64,000 nucleotides of DNA, from positions 5,828,001 through 5,892,000 of the forward strand of contig OU612069.1 of NCBI GenBank assembly GCA_914767715.1, written 5' to 3'. This document shows positions 33,217 through 41,607 of this stretch, one piece after another. Below the pieces are notes generated by a model that worked only from the letters and a program-made list of their open reading frames with translations, was not told the DNA's origin and made no database searches. The position numbers and the translations under genes are program-made. Within the stretch, counting starts at the first letter, position 1; each line of letters opens with the position of its first letter. The DNA comes from Membranipora membranacea. Its lineage: Eukaryota; Bryozoa; Gymnolaemata; Cheilostomatida; Membraniporidae.

Positions 33217-35820
33217 ATGCGCATGCAAACCGAATTAGAATACTCACAGAAACATTGGTCCCATCCCGCAAAATATCAATCCAATAGTATTGGTAGTCTT
33301 ATCGAAAAGCTCAAAGACCACTTAGCGGAACTGCCAGTGGTCTCTTTTAACGGTCAAAAGTATGACTTAAATGTCATCCGTGCGCCTTTGATCCGTCACC
33401 TATGTCAAACAGATCAAATAAAATTTGCAATAAAAAGAAACAATTGTATGAAATGTATTAAAACCAAAAAATTAAAATTTGTAGATGCCACTAATTATAT
33501 CGCGCCAGGATTTTCTTATGAGTCCTTCCTAAAAGCTTACAATTGTTCTGTGCAAAAAGGCTACTTCCCGTATGAATACATCACTTCTTTGGACATGCTT
33601 GATGCGACTACGTTACCCCCTCACTCTGCATTTTATTCATCCCTTAGACAGTCCAATATTACGCATGATGAATACGACTACTGCAAAAAGATATGGCGTG
33701 ATCACAATATGGAAACCATGCGTGATTTCCTGATATGGTACAACAATTTGGATGTGGTCCCATTTCTTGAGGCTCTTGAGAAACAGTCCTCTGTGTACAT
33801 CTCAAAAGGTTTAGACATGCTCAAAGATGCTGTCAGTGTCCCATCACTTGCTACAAAATGGCTTTTCAAGGAGTCATTGACAAATGAATTTTCTATTCCA
33901 CTCATATCTCAAAAAAATTCAGACTTACATAAGACAATCAGAGATAACATTGTTGGAGGGCCAGCACTTGTGTTTCATAGGTACCATGAGTGTGATAAAA
34001 CCTATCTTAAGTCAAATAAATATGGTCAGCAGGCAAAAATTTGTAAACAGATAAAAGGCTATGATGCCAATAGTTTATATCTATATGCAGCGATGCAGCC
34101 TTTACCAACCGGCTGTATGATCAGACGACGATGTGACGAAAATTTCTATCCATGCTTTGTGGATATTCGAGGGCGTTTAGCCAATGAGTGGCTTGAGTTC
34201 AATGCTCACTTGACAAAGACACATATCAGACACAAATATAACCAAGGTGAAATTTATTTGGGTCAGCATGCCTTACCAGTTGATGGATTTTGCAAAGAAA
34301 ATAACACCGTATACCAGTTTCACGGCTGTATTTTTCACGGATGCCCAATCCCACAATGCCCAAACACGAACAATCAGGGAACAAATCCCATTAATGGTGT
34401 CCCTTATCAACAATTGTATCAGGACACAGTAGAAAAGGAGGGATATTTACAAAAGCTAGGTTTCAAAGTTGTCTCTATTTTTGAGTGCAAGTGGTTAGAA
34501 CAAAAAAAATCATCTAGGATGGTCTCTAGATTTGTGAAAAAACTTTCTTTTAGAGATATGAGTGAAAAGAAATCGATGACTGAGAGTGAAATTATTTCAG
34601 CAATAGAATCAGAGAGCTTTTTTGGTCTTGTAGAATGTGATGTACATGTGCCAACTGATTTACAATCTAAGTTTCAGGAAATGCCACCAATTTTCAAAAA
34701 TGTTAGCATCAGTCGGGAAGATCTCTCCCCTCTGATGAAGAACTTTGCGATTGAGAACAATCTGTATCGAACTCCACAGCGATCCCTCATTGGTAGTATG
34801 TTTGGTAAAAAAATTCTGGTATTAACATCTCTGCTGAAATGGTACATTGACCATGGACTAAAGATCTCGAAAATTTACCAAATAGTTCAATTCAAAAAAC
34901 ATCGGTGTTTCCGTGAGTTTGGAGAAGCAATCTGTGATGAAAGAAGACAAGGTGATGGTGACCCCTCAACCAAGGTCAGATCTGACACCGCTAAGTTACA
35001 GGGTAACGTTATTTTTGGGGCCACTATAATTAATAAGGAACGGTTTACCGATATCAAATATACAACTGACCTCAAAACAGCTAACTCATATGTCAACAAC
35101 AAAAATTTTATGTCTATAGAGGAGTTGGATGACGATGTATTTGAGATCGAGTTGAGTAAAAAGAAAATAAAACTTGATACTCCCATAATAATAGGCTTCT
35201 CTATTCTGCAAATTGCCAAGTTACGCATGCTGCAGTTCTATTATGATTTCATGCAAAAATTCTTTCACGATTCTTCTTTTGAGTATGTGTGCATGGATAC
35301 CGATTCGGCCTATTTTGCTACATGTGGGGATTTGGAATCTTTGGTTCCCATGAACTTAAGACAACAGTATTTTGAAGAATTTGGTGAATGGTTTATCCCT
35401 GAATTCTGTGCGGAGCATAAAAAATCCTTCGTTGAGACTAAAGTTCAAGGTCTTCCATGGACCATGCAACCTTGCTGTAAGACTGTACATGTATATCATA
35501 AGCGAACACCTGGTTTGTTTAAAGAGGAGTTTTCAGGCACTGGGATCATTGCACTAAACGCCAAAACCTATCACACTTTCAATGCATCAACCAGTAAAAC
35601 TAGCACTAAAGGAATAATGCGTAATTTGAATTCTTTCAACAAAGCACACTTTCTTGGCACACTTACCACCAAAAAACCTGTTTTTGGTACAAATAAAGGG
35701 ATCATGAGAAAGAAAAACTCAATGGTCACATATACCCAATTAAGGTCTGGACTTTCTTTTTTCTACGCGAAACGGTTAGTTTGTGATGATGGTGTGTCTA
35801 CATCACCTATTAATTTATAG
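33217..35820 (+). CDS. POLB: Family-B DNA polymerase, C-terminal part (ExoII, ExoIII, palm motifs A-C)
   Basis: 867 residues counted from the first ATG after the frame slip. Homologous coding sequence starts a few codons earlier, at the C-run. ExoII is VSFNGQKYD (D50) and ExoIII is YNNLDV (Y175, D179). Polymerase motif A is GYDANSLYLYA (D283), motif B is KLQGNVIFG (K593-G601), and motif C is CMDTDSAY (D694, D696). Between A and B an insertion has VDGFC, VYQFHGCIFHGC and VVSIFECKWLE, resembling the PD-(D/E)XK/Vsr-like segment often found in Polinton polymerases; this is inference. All catalytic residues expected of exonuclease and polymerase are present, so decay is confined to the one slip. 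It ends 261 bp from the convergent protease gene. Confidence 0.93.
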   Translation: MRMQTELEYSQKHWSHPAKYQSNSIGSLIEKLKDHLAELPVVSFNGQKYDLNVIRAPLIRHLCQTDQIKFAIKRNNCMKCIKTKKLKFVDATNYIAPGFSYESFLKAYNCSVQKGYFPYEYITSLDMLDATTLPPHSAFYSSLRQSNITHDEYDYCKKIWRDHNMETMRDFLIWYNNLDVVPFLEALEKQSSVYISKGLDMLKDAVSVPSLATKWLFKESLTNEFSIPLISQKNSDLHKTIRDNIVGGPALVFHRYHECDKTYLKSNKYGQQAKICKQIKGYDANSLYLYAAMQPLPTGCMIRRRCDENFYPCFVDIRGRLANEWLEFNAHLTKTHIRHKYNQGEIYLGQHALPVDGFCKENNTVYQFHGCIFHGCPIPQCPNTNNQGTNPINGVPYQQLYQDTVEKEGYLQKLGFKVVSIFECKWLEQKKSSRMVSRFVKKLSFRDMSEKKSMTESEIISAIESESFFGLVECDVHVPTDLQSKFQEMPPIFKNVSISREDLSPLMKNFAIENNLYRTPQRSLIGSMFGKKILVLTSLLKWYIDHGLKISKIYQIVQFKKHRCFREFGEAICDERRQGDGDPSTKVRSDTAKLQGNVIFGATIINKERFTDIKYTTDLKTANSYVNNKNFMSIEELDDDVFEIELSKKKIKLDTPIIIGFSILQIAKLRMLQFYYDFMQKFFHDSSFEYVCMDTDSAYFATCGDLESLVPMNLRQQYFEEFGEWFIPEFCAEHKKSFVETKVQGLPWTMQPCCKTVHVYHKRTPGLFKEEFSGTGIIALNAKTYHTFNASTSKTSTKGIMRNLNSFNKAHFLGTLTTKKPVFGTNKGIMRKKNSMVTYTQLRSGLSFFYAKRLVCDDGVSTSPINL

Positions 35821-36080
35821 TGTATTATGAAAAATATTGCGCTAAATACTATGCATGAACACTGATTTCTGAACTCACCCTTGAATTTCTTTAAATGATA
35901 ACATGTACATGCTTCCACTTATGGTGTCTATGCTTCTATGATATTTTTCTAATGTCTCACCTCCTTTTATCGTGATGAGAAATGCTTACTCTTGTGGTTT
36001 ATTAAACTTCCCATGTATATTCATTTGCATTTGTATTCCACATGGATGTTTACTGTATAAATCTGTGCTCTGTTAAAATA

Positions 36081-36086
36081 TTTATT
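36081..36086 (-). terminator. Polyadenylation signal overlapping the protease stop
   Basis: On the minus strand AATAAA is formed by the last Gln codon and the TAA stop of the protease (CAATAAA). It would serve the 3' end of the whole minus-strand virion block. On the plus strand, 35821-36081 after the polymerase shows no gene. Confidence 0.55.
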
Positions 36087-36597
36087 GATTTTCATTATAT
36101 AGCATATTTTTATCAAAAACTTCTACCTTTTTTTTTAAAATATTTCCAAAATAAAGGTCATTGATCACTTGGCTAACAATAAAGTCCCTCTCCCTTGATG
36201 AGTCAACTTGTCTCAATTTAGATAAAATATTTTTGTATGAGTAGTTTCTTGCTCGCATCAACAGAAAAATAAGACAATATTGTCCACAAACTGTAGAAAT
36301 CCCTTGCAATACATGTTTACTACGCTTTATTCTTCCCATTTGTTTTAGTTTGGTATCAATCAAAATATTTTGGACAGTGTCTCCATATGAGTCAAAGTAC
36401 TCTATGCTTCCGGAGTCTGTTATATTCACCGCGATCCAATGGCTTCCTGGCTGATGAGATTGGTCAAAGTTGACAATATTCATTGATGGAATAAATATCT
36501 CGGTGTTCACAAATTCATCCAATGATTTAACACTCGGGTTCAGCCTTGATGTGTGCTCATCACTGTTCAAAATATTCCTTAGCTGTTGTGAGTTCAT
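36082..36597 (-). CDS. PRO: Adenain-like capsid maturation cysteine protease
   Basis: 171 residues. Catalytic positions of the adenovirus protease family (C5/Ulp1-like fold) are recognisable: His53 in GSHWIAV, Asp69 in EYFDSYG, Gln98 in LQGIS and Cys104 in TVCGQYC. The order His-Asp/Glu-Gln-Cys and spacing fit adenain. It would process virion precursor proteins during maturation. The ATG overlaps the stop of the major capsid gene by 4 nt (ATGA). The stop codon is embedded in CAATAAA, so the polyadenylation signal overlaps the end of the gene. It is the last gene of the minus-strand virion block. Confidence 0.92.
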   Translation of the reverse strand: MNSQQLRNILNSDEHTSRLNPSVKSLDEFVNTEIFIPSMNIVNFDQSHQPGSHWIAVNITDSGSIEYFDSYGDTVQNILIDTKLKQMGRIKRSKHVLQGISTVCGQYCLIFLLMRARNYSYKNILSKLRQVDSSRERDFIVSQVINDLYFGNILKKKVEVFDKNMLYNENQ

Positions 36598-37943
36598 GAT
36601 ACCGATGCCAAACTTGCATTCCTCAATTCATCAATATTCAGTAATTCGTCATACTCATAGTAAACCATCAAATTGACAGTCTCATTCAGTGGTTGGGAGA
36701 AAGTAAGTTCTACTTTTGTGTCACTTATGCGCTGCAGATGGGTCCCTTCACCATGACACCAATCGCTTGTCAAATCAAAAGCATAGAGACAAAGGCTGCT
36801 CTTAAAATGTTCTGGTGTTATCCCGTTACCTTGCTCTGTGAAGGTTTTCTCACACACTGTTTGAAGATTATGATAAGCTCTCATATAGATATTCTTTTCA
36901 AAGTCAACTACTAGTGGTTTCTTCAGCGCATAGTTGTTGTTAACCATAACATTGATGGATGATAGGTGAAATGGTTCAAACTTAAATGGGGAGTGGTTGT
37001 AGGACCCATTCTTGGCAGAGTGCTTTACCATACCAAAAATGATCAGTTTGGGCTCCTGTTGGTTTGATAATACCGTAATTGTTTCACTTCCTCTTCCTGG
37101 TGAGATCGTAAAGAACTTGACATCCGACCCATTCATTACATACTTGGCTGGTGTTTTACGCAGAGTCTCAATATGTGAGATGCTGACAGACGGATGCACT
37201 TCTAATCTTCTCATCAGCATTGATGCCTTAACAATCTCAATTTTGTAATCATGCGGATCCGTAACACCTTTAATATGTTGTAGGACAAATTGTGGGCTGT
37301 TAAATTGCAATTCAAACCTCATTGAAACCCCTGGCAACATATACTTTTTTTGCATGAAAATCGGGGAGTTCAATCTTCCAATGAGGTCTAGTACTGGACT
37401 TCCCGCTAGCTTTGCAGCCCTTGCTTTCATTTTTGCGTCTTGAGTACCAGTTAATTGCTCAGAATGCTCCTCAATCATGTCGTCTGATATCCATCCAACT
37501 GTTCGCAAATGAGTGTGCTTAGCTCCGTCATCATGATTCAAAATGTTGGTAAGAAATGCTTTGTGTGCATAATGTACATTATCTTCAACTTGTTTGTGAT
37601 TAAGCAGTACTGAGAACTTAGAAATCAAGCTATGAAAAATCTGCTGTGATGGAGTTACAACAACTTTCGTTCCATCAGTATCCAATTTAGTTCCATCTGA
37701 ATTCTGAATCATGATCTGAAGATGAAGTAATGAGTTTGCAAGATCATAGTAGTGAGTATTGGATCCGGTTATTTCGAATGTCACTGGTTCTAAGCCTTGA
37801 GGATGCGTCTCTGGTGTTATCTCATGGATCTCAGATTCCTTAAGATTTGTGTTGACGTGAATGTTGTCAAAGATCTGTAATTCATCCATAGCAATTTCCA
37901 CAGCATGTTTGTCAAGTTTTTGATATTCACCTGTTGTTGTCAT
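36594..37943 (-). CDS. MCP: Double-jelly-roll major capsid protein (hexon-like)
   Basis: 449 residues. The N-terminal half has the hallmark of Polinton major capsid proteins: GLEPVTFEITGSN, then HYYDLANSLLHLQIMI and DGTKLD (start of the first jelly roll), followed by QQIFHSLISKFSVLLN and a segment ending AKHTHLRTVGW. The C-terminal half contains the predicted second jelly roll (FEPFHLSSINVMVNN). It corresponds to the Polinton PY protein, forming pseudo-hexameric capsomers as in adenovirus and adintoviruses. It is predicted to be intact. It starts 5 nt after the core-protein stop and ends in a 4-nt overlap with the protease. It is intronless. Confidence 0.92.
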   Translation of the reverse strand: MTTTGEYQKLDKHAVEIAMDELQIFDNIHVNTNLKESEIHEITPETHPQGLEPVTFEITGSNTHYYDLANSLLHLQIMIQNSDGTKLDTDGTKVVVTPSQQIFHSLISKFSVLLNHKQVEDNVHYAHKAFLTNILNHDDGAKHTHLRTVGWISDDMIEEHSEQLTGTQDAKMKARAAKLAGSPVLDLIGRLNSPIFMQKKYMLPGVSMRFELQFNSPQFVLQHIKGVTDPHDYKIEIVKASMLMRRLEVHPSVSISHIETLRKTPAKYVMNGSDVKFFTISPGRGSETITVLSNQQEPKLIIFGMVKHSAKNGSYNHSPFKFEPFHLSSINVMVNNNYALKKPLVVDFEKNIYMRAYHNLQTVCEKTFTEQGNGITPEHFKSSLCLYAFDLTSDWCHGEGTHLQRISDTKVELTFSQPLNETVNLMVYYEYDELLNIDELRNASLASVS

Positions 37944-37948
37944 TTTGC

Positions 37949-38377
37949 CTATGAGAAAATGTCGCGCTTCTTCTGTAGCCGTCGCTTTTTATTGCCCTTC
38001 AAACCTCCCACAGCCAGTTTCCTCTTGACTCCTCCCCTTTTGCCTCCAGTTATGTCTGAGGTTAGAGTTCTAATAAGTTTCTTCCCACCTAAGGTCAAAT
38101 TTTTGACTGCAGCAGTGGAAAGTTTCTGTCCATCAATCAAATCAGAAGCAAAGTTAGCACCTGTCTTTAGTAGTTGCTTGCCAGCTGACTTTGCTACAGT
38201 TTTGAGAGTTGGCGCAAAACTTCTAAAAATACGCGTGAAGACACCTCCTAACCCATAGCCACGCTGTCTTGTTGCACCGCGAAATACAGGTATAAAGCCA
38301 CCTTGTTGGTACGCATTTCCTTTGTAATGTTTATGTAATATGTTTGATGGGGTATCAAAGCTATATGATCTACTCAT
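37949..38377 (-). CDS. Basic virion core / membrane-active-like protein
   Basis: 142 residues, strongly basic. The N-terminus is glycine and arginine rich (QQGGFIPVFRGATRQRGYG), followed by an amphipathic, alanine-lysine helical region (FAPTLKTVAKSAGKQLLKTG) and a basic tail (KRGGVKRKL, NKKRRLQKKR). This architecture is common beside Polinton capsid genes and recalls adenovirus minor core and pVI-type proteins: DNA condensation or membrane interaction. It contains ITGG followed by K, which fits an adenain-type (M/I/L)xGG cleavage site. The ATG overlaps the penton stop by 4 nt, and the major capsid gene starts 5 nt after its stop. Exact role is inferred from position and composition. Confidence 0.8.
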   Translation of the reverse strand: MSRSYSFDTPSNILHKHYKGNAYQQGGFIPVFRGATRQRGYGLGGVFTRIFRSFAPTLKTVAKSAGKQLLKTGANFASDLIDGQKLSTAAVKNLTLGGKKLIRTLTSDITGGKRGGVKRKLAVGGLKGNKKRRLQKKRDIFS

Positions 38378-39129
38378 GGTTTGACTTTCCGGAAATGTAG
38401 CGTCACGTTTGTCTTTCCTTTCTCAAATGCAATTATTCTTCCATCGTCTCGCCTTATATTCACCTCCACTGTGTCTGTATGTGTGGAGGCAACTGGAACA
38501 TATTGCACGTCTTGAAAAGTAACCCACTTAAATGTTGAGCTTTGGCGAGATGGCTCAGCCGGTACAACTCTGAGCAATGGCACCATTACGTCTCCAACCA
38601 ATCTACGCTGAACAATATCTGTGTACACAAATAGCCCAACCAAACCATCATTGATATCGCTAGCTGCGCCTGACCAATGAACTCCATTTAGAAATAACTC
38701 GCCATGGTTTTTGTTAAAACCCATGATCTGTATTAGGTTTTCTGTGAAAGTCACACCGGCTACTTCATTACCCTTCACTGTTATAGCTGTTCTATCACGA
38801 AGCTCGTCATAGTATATACTTAAATTACCCGTGCACCCAGCATTGCTGATGACCTTTGTTATTTCGGAGACCAGCTTTTCAACAGAGGGGTAAAACCCAT
38901 CGTGCAAACTGAACTCAGTCATTGTTCCGTTGGAGAATTTAATCCAAACCTTTGCATTCATGACATTTGGCCATCTGGCAGGAAACTGAATTTCTGTCAT
39001 TCCCACCTCCCAGGCACCATCATGAATTGGAAGTTTTGGGATTTTAGTCTTATATGAATGAAGTTTATTATCTGGAAAAAATTTTAAAGATGCATTTGAT
39101 GGCAGAACTACATAAAATGAATTGCTCAT
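38374..39129 (-). CDS. mCP: Penton-like minor capsid protein
   Basis: 251 residues. The N-terminus FYVVLPSNASLKFFPDNKLH and the segment WEVGMTEIQFPARWPNV are characteristic of the Polinton PX/minor capsid family, a single jelly-roll protein predicted to occupy capsid vertices. The rest is beta-rich with an ending (NVTLHFRKV) typical of this fold. It lies 47 bp after the integrase stop and shares a 4-nt ATGA overlap with the core-protein gene. It appears intact and intronless. Confidence 0.88.
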   Translation of the reverse strand: MSNSFYVVLPSNASLKFFPDNKLHSYKTKIPKLPIHDGAWEVGMTEIQFPARWPNVMNAKVWIKFSNGTMTEFSLHDGFYPSVEKLVSEITKVISNAGCTGNLSIYYDELRDRTAITVKGNEVAGVTFTENLIQIMGFNKNHGELFLNGVHWSGAASDINDGLVGLFVYTDIVQRRLVGDVMVPLLRVVPAEPSRQSSTFKWVTFQDVQYVPVASTHTDTVEVNIRRDDGRIIAFEKGKTNVTLHFRKVKP

Positions 39130-39176
39130 GACTGCCCTGGAGTGCGTAGAGACAGTAAGTGAGGAGACAAAATTAT

Positions 39177-40337
39177 TTATCGCAATTTTATTAATTGTTC
39201 AGCACTAATCCATTCATTAAATTTGCTAGGGTAGCCTCTATATGTCACAAAGTATTCCTTATTACGCTTATTTCCTCTTTCTTGTATAATATCCTCGATA
39301 ATGAATGTCTTTGGCAAAGAGACCTTCTGTAATTCGTTTGCATAATATGTTCCATGAATCTTTTCTTCTTTTTGATCTCGCAACCTGTATGTTATTGGAA
39401 ATGTCTTTTCGATTTTGTCAACAAAAAATACCTCACTTGACCAGTTTTGGTCATATCCTTTTGCAAAAACATGCTTATACTTGCTTATTCTCACAGGGTC
39501 ATTTATGTTAATGTCATTCTTTTTGTGTTTCTGGAGACTCTCTCGGAAGTGAAGGTTGAGCCATATATCTTCTTGGTTGGCTTTTGCTGCATCTTTGGGA
39601 GGAACCTTGGTCGCAGAGTGTTTGGTGGCATTATACCCTTTCGTTATATCATCTATCACTTGGGTCCATCCATATGTGTTAGTATATGTAAACCAACGAT
39701 GGAGCTTAGATTGAATAGTACGATTGAAACGCTCCACAATTGACGCTTTAATATCATCATTTTCGGTAGAAAAGTGCCTTATTTGAAGCTTTTTCAGCAG
39801 AGTTTTGACCGATGAGTTGTAAAACTCTTTTCCTTTATCAGTCTGCAAATCCTTGCATGGTGAAGTGGATAAAATCTTTCCCAATTCTGCACTTATTTCT
39901 TTCCCTTGTTTCGTTTTAAGAGGAACACACCAACCAAACTTCGTAAACACATCAATCAATGTGAGGATATAATTATAACCGGAGTTGTGAGGTGAATATT
40001 TGCGCATATCTACCAAGTCAGCTTGGTATTGAACGTTTGCCCCACTCACAATTGTTGGTCGTCTCAAAAAATTTTTGCGCGCTGTTTTATGCAAAGTATA
40101 TGCATCTTGTGTTGACAACCACTCCTTTATCATCTGCTGTGGAATATCAGCTGCTTTGTCATGAAGGTGTTGTTGCCCTCCAAGAGATGATGGGAGGGAA
40201 GGTTTATAGTACAATTGTGTAAGCTTTTGAGACATTTGATTGCTCAGCTGTCGAACTTTTCCCACTTTATTGGTTTTGTTCCTGTTGGTGTACTTTTTAA
40301 TCCTTTGTTTTTGTCTTTTCGCTTTAGCTGTTTCCAT
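39177..40337 (-). CDS. INT: Retrovirus-type DDE integrase with C-terminal chromodomain
   Basis: 386 residues. The catalytic core has D107 in YQADLVDM, D167 in LQTDKGKEF and E202 in SIVERFNR, with 34 residues between the last two, the DD(34/35)E spacing of Polinton and retroviral integrases. No N-terminal HHCC finger is visible. Residues 344-386 (FIIEDIIQERGNK ... FVTYRGYPSKFNEWI) form a chromodomain, likely guiding insertion to marked chromatin. The first ATG (40337) overlaps the preceding gene by 94 nt. An alternative start at Met35 (40235, MSQKLTQLYY) would sit 8 nt past that gene's stop and keep the whole core. The 6-bp target duplication flanking the element fits its activity. Confidence 0.95.
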   Translation of the reverse strand: METAKAKRQKQRIKKYTNRNKTNKVGKVRQLSNQMSQKLTQLYYKPSLPSSLGGQQHLHDKAADIPQQMIKEWLSTQDAYTLHKTARKNFLRRPTIVSGANVQYQADLVDMRKYSPHNSGYNYILTLIDVFTKFGWCVPLKTKQGKEISAELGKILSTSPCKDLQTDKGKEFYNSSVKTLLKKLQIRHFSTENDDIKASIVERFNRTIQSKLHRWFTYTNTYGWTQVIDDITKGYNATKHSATKVPPKDAAKANQEDIWLNLHFRESLQKHKKNDININDPVRISKYKHVFAKGYDQNWSSEVFFVDKIEKTFPITYRLRDQKEEKIHGTYYANELQKVSLPKTFIIEDIIQERGNKRNKEYFVTYRGYPSKFNEWISAEQLIKLR

Positions 40338-41446
40338 GATGGAGATGGAAGTTTATCAACAATCACTCGTTTCTTATCTAGAGCTTTTAACTTACGGGTA
40401 TAGGGATATGAGGAGGTAGGGAATCCTGCTTCTGCTAATGCCGCGACGAAATTATTAACTGTCTCCCTCTGCTTTCCAAAAATGTTCCTATAAGTTACCG
40501 CACTCTTAAACAATTCCTCAGCATCTGATATATTCCATTCATTACCCTTGTATTTCAACACTCCTGGGGTGGTCATAGTGAAATCCTTTGATGAGTTAAT
40601 GAATTTAGAAAGTCTGACAGCGCTAGACTGATAAGATTTTGGAACAGTTTTTAATGTTTCAGTAAAAATGTTTTTTTTTGATGCTTTTTCCAGTGTTGGT
40701 GTTGAAGTGTTTGTGGATGAATTGCTGGGATGAGCATTAGAGTTTGAATCGGAGACAGATTGAGTTGGTAGCTTAAGTGTTTGCAAATTACTTTCTCTTG
40801 GTATAGGGTCAGTCAAGAATGCATCCTTTCTTGAAGTTTCAATAGCATTTCGGAAATTCCTTTTGTATCTATCTAGATTAGAGTTGTACTCGTCAAGCTT
40901 TTCCACATCTGAAGTTGTTGGTTCCTTGAGAATATCATCAATCTTTGTATCTATTTCTTTCAAAACCTTGACATTCGGGTGTGTCAACAAATCAGTTCTA
41001 GACTTGGAGTGACTGACCAATTCATTATACCTTTCTGGTTCGATTAGGAAATACTTTTTCAATGAAGACATCTCATACATTCCTCCTAGTAACACTTTAA
41101 CAAGTGGTTTTAGTAAAAGCCCAATAAATCCTCCTTTCATTAATGTCTTCCTTCTGCTCTTGCGAGATAATGACTTTTTGCTTAGCTGTTTCAAATGTTT
41201 GTGATATGGCTTCAGTGCCCTGAATTGGTGTGTCGTAAGTGGAACATTACCATTCCTTATATTACATGCACAGTCGCTCAAGGCATCAACTGTGTCATCA
41301 CCCAGATTCTGAAGTATGCGCTTGCGGTTTGCTCCTCTGCTCCTATGCAGGTCTCTTAAGACATGAATATTACGCTCTAGCCTAGCATCCACCATGTTAC
41401 TTCTAATGCGACATAAATGCAAATAACAAGTACTGAAAATATCCAT
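40244..41446 (-). CDS. Polinton GG-motif accessory protein, 400 residues
   Basis: The longest reading starts at 41446, 26 bp inside the right TIR. A start at Met18 (41395, MVDARLERN) is also plausible. The N-terminal third contains CACNIRNGNVPLTTHQFRAL, then a very basic stretch (SRKSRRKTLMKGG) running into a hydrophobic segment (FIGLLLKPLVKVLLGGMY). The centre is low-complexity Ser/Thr/Asn-rich. The C-terminal domain (GVLKYKGNEWNISDAEELF ... NNFVAALAEAGFP) resembles one I recall from Polinton-associated proteins of cnidarians and molluscs. MKGG followed by F fits an adenain-type cleavage site, so it may be a virion precursor releasing a membrane-active peptide, as adenovirus pVI does. That role is inference. 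Its 3' end overlaps the integrase frame. Confidence 0.75.
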   Translation of the reverse strand: MDIFSTCYLHLCRIRSNMVDARLERNIHVLRDLHRSRGANRKRILQNLGDDTVDALSDCACNIRNGNVPLTTHQFRALKPYHKHLKQLSKKSLSRKSRRKTLMKGGFIGLLLKPLVKVLLGGMYEMSSLKKYFLIEPERYNELVSHSKSRTDLLTHPNVKVLKEIDTKIDDILKEPTTSDVEKLDEYNSNLDRYKRNFRNAIETSRKDAFLTDPIPRESNLQTLKLPTQSVSDSNSNAHPSNSSTNTSTPTLEKASKKNIFTETLKTVPKSYQSSAVRLSKFINSSKDFTMTTPGVLKYKGNEWNISDAEELFKSAVTYRNIFGKQRETVNNFVAALAEAGFPTSSYPYTRKLKALDKKRVIVDKLPSPSWKQLKRKDKNKGLKSTPTGTKPIKWEKFDS

Positions 41447-41471
41447 AGATTAAGTATGTATCTTATTATTG

Positions 41472-41601
41472 TGATAGGGTAGAAATTGACAACTCCCATA
41501 CAATATGAGTAGTCGTTCCACCAGGAACGTTACAAAAGGGATCGAGCCGCTCATTCGTTTCAATGGGTTCGGGCTAACGACCTGCTCCCACTTTTACTAC
41601 T
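41472..41601 (-). repeat. Polinton right terminal inverted repeat
   Basis: Reverse complement of the left TIR with two mismatches in 130 bp. The outer end reads CTTTTACTACT, followed directly by the target duplication ATCCCA. The first possible start of the 400-residue minus-strand protein lies only 26 bp inside this repeat, so the repeat or the short gap must hold its promoter. Confidence 0.96.
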
Positions 41602-41607
41602 ATCCCA
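41602..41607. repeat. Target-site duplication, right copy (ATCCCA)
   Basis: Exact match to 23880-23885, followed by ATATTTCTCTGTC, which continues the host block seen uninterrupted at about 60415 and 51988. Confidence 0.95.

Larger units (their letters stand above)
23886..41601. mobile_element. Polinton/Maverick virus-like DNA transposon, near-complete
   Basis: A 17,716-bp element bounded by 130-bp inverted repeats that start AGTAGTAAAAG at both ends, with the 6-bp duplication ATCCCA immediately outside each end. It encodes all six Polinton hallmark proteins: family-B polymerase, integrase, packaging ATPase, adenain-like protease, major capsid protein and penton-like minor capsid protein, plus accessory proteins. 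The size fits the usual 15-20 kb of the group and 6-bp duplications are typical of Polinton integrase. Left-half genes are mostly plus strand and right-half genes are all minus strand. TIR identity of about 98.5% and mostly open genes suggest a recent insertion. The polymerase frame slip may be real or a homopolymer sequencing error. The element sits in a repeated host block whose element-free copies are at about 60409 and 51982. Confidence 0.97.

Noticed and set aside
35372-35557. Extra frames overlapping the polymerase, and plus-strand frames opposite the capsid and integrase genes
   Set aside because: Shadows of well-supported genes in other frames; no independent motifs.
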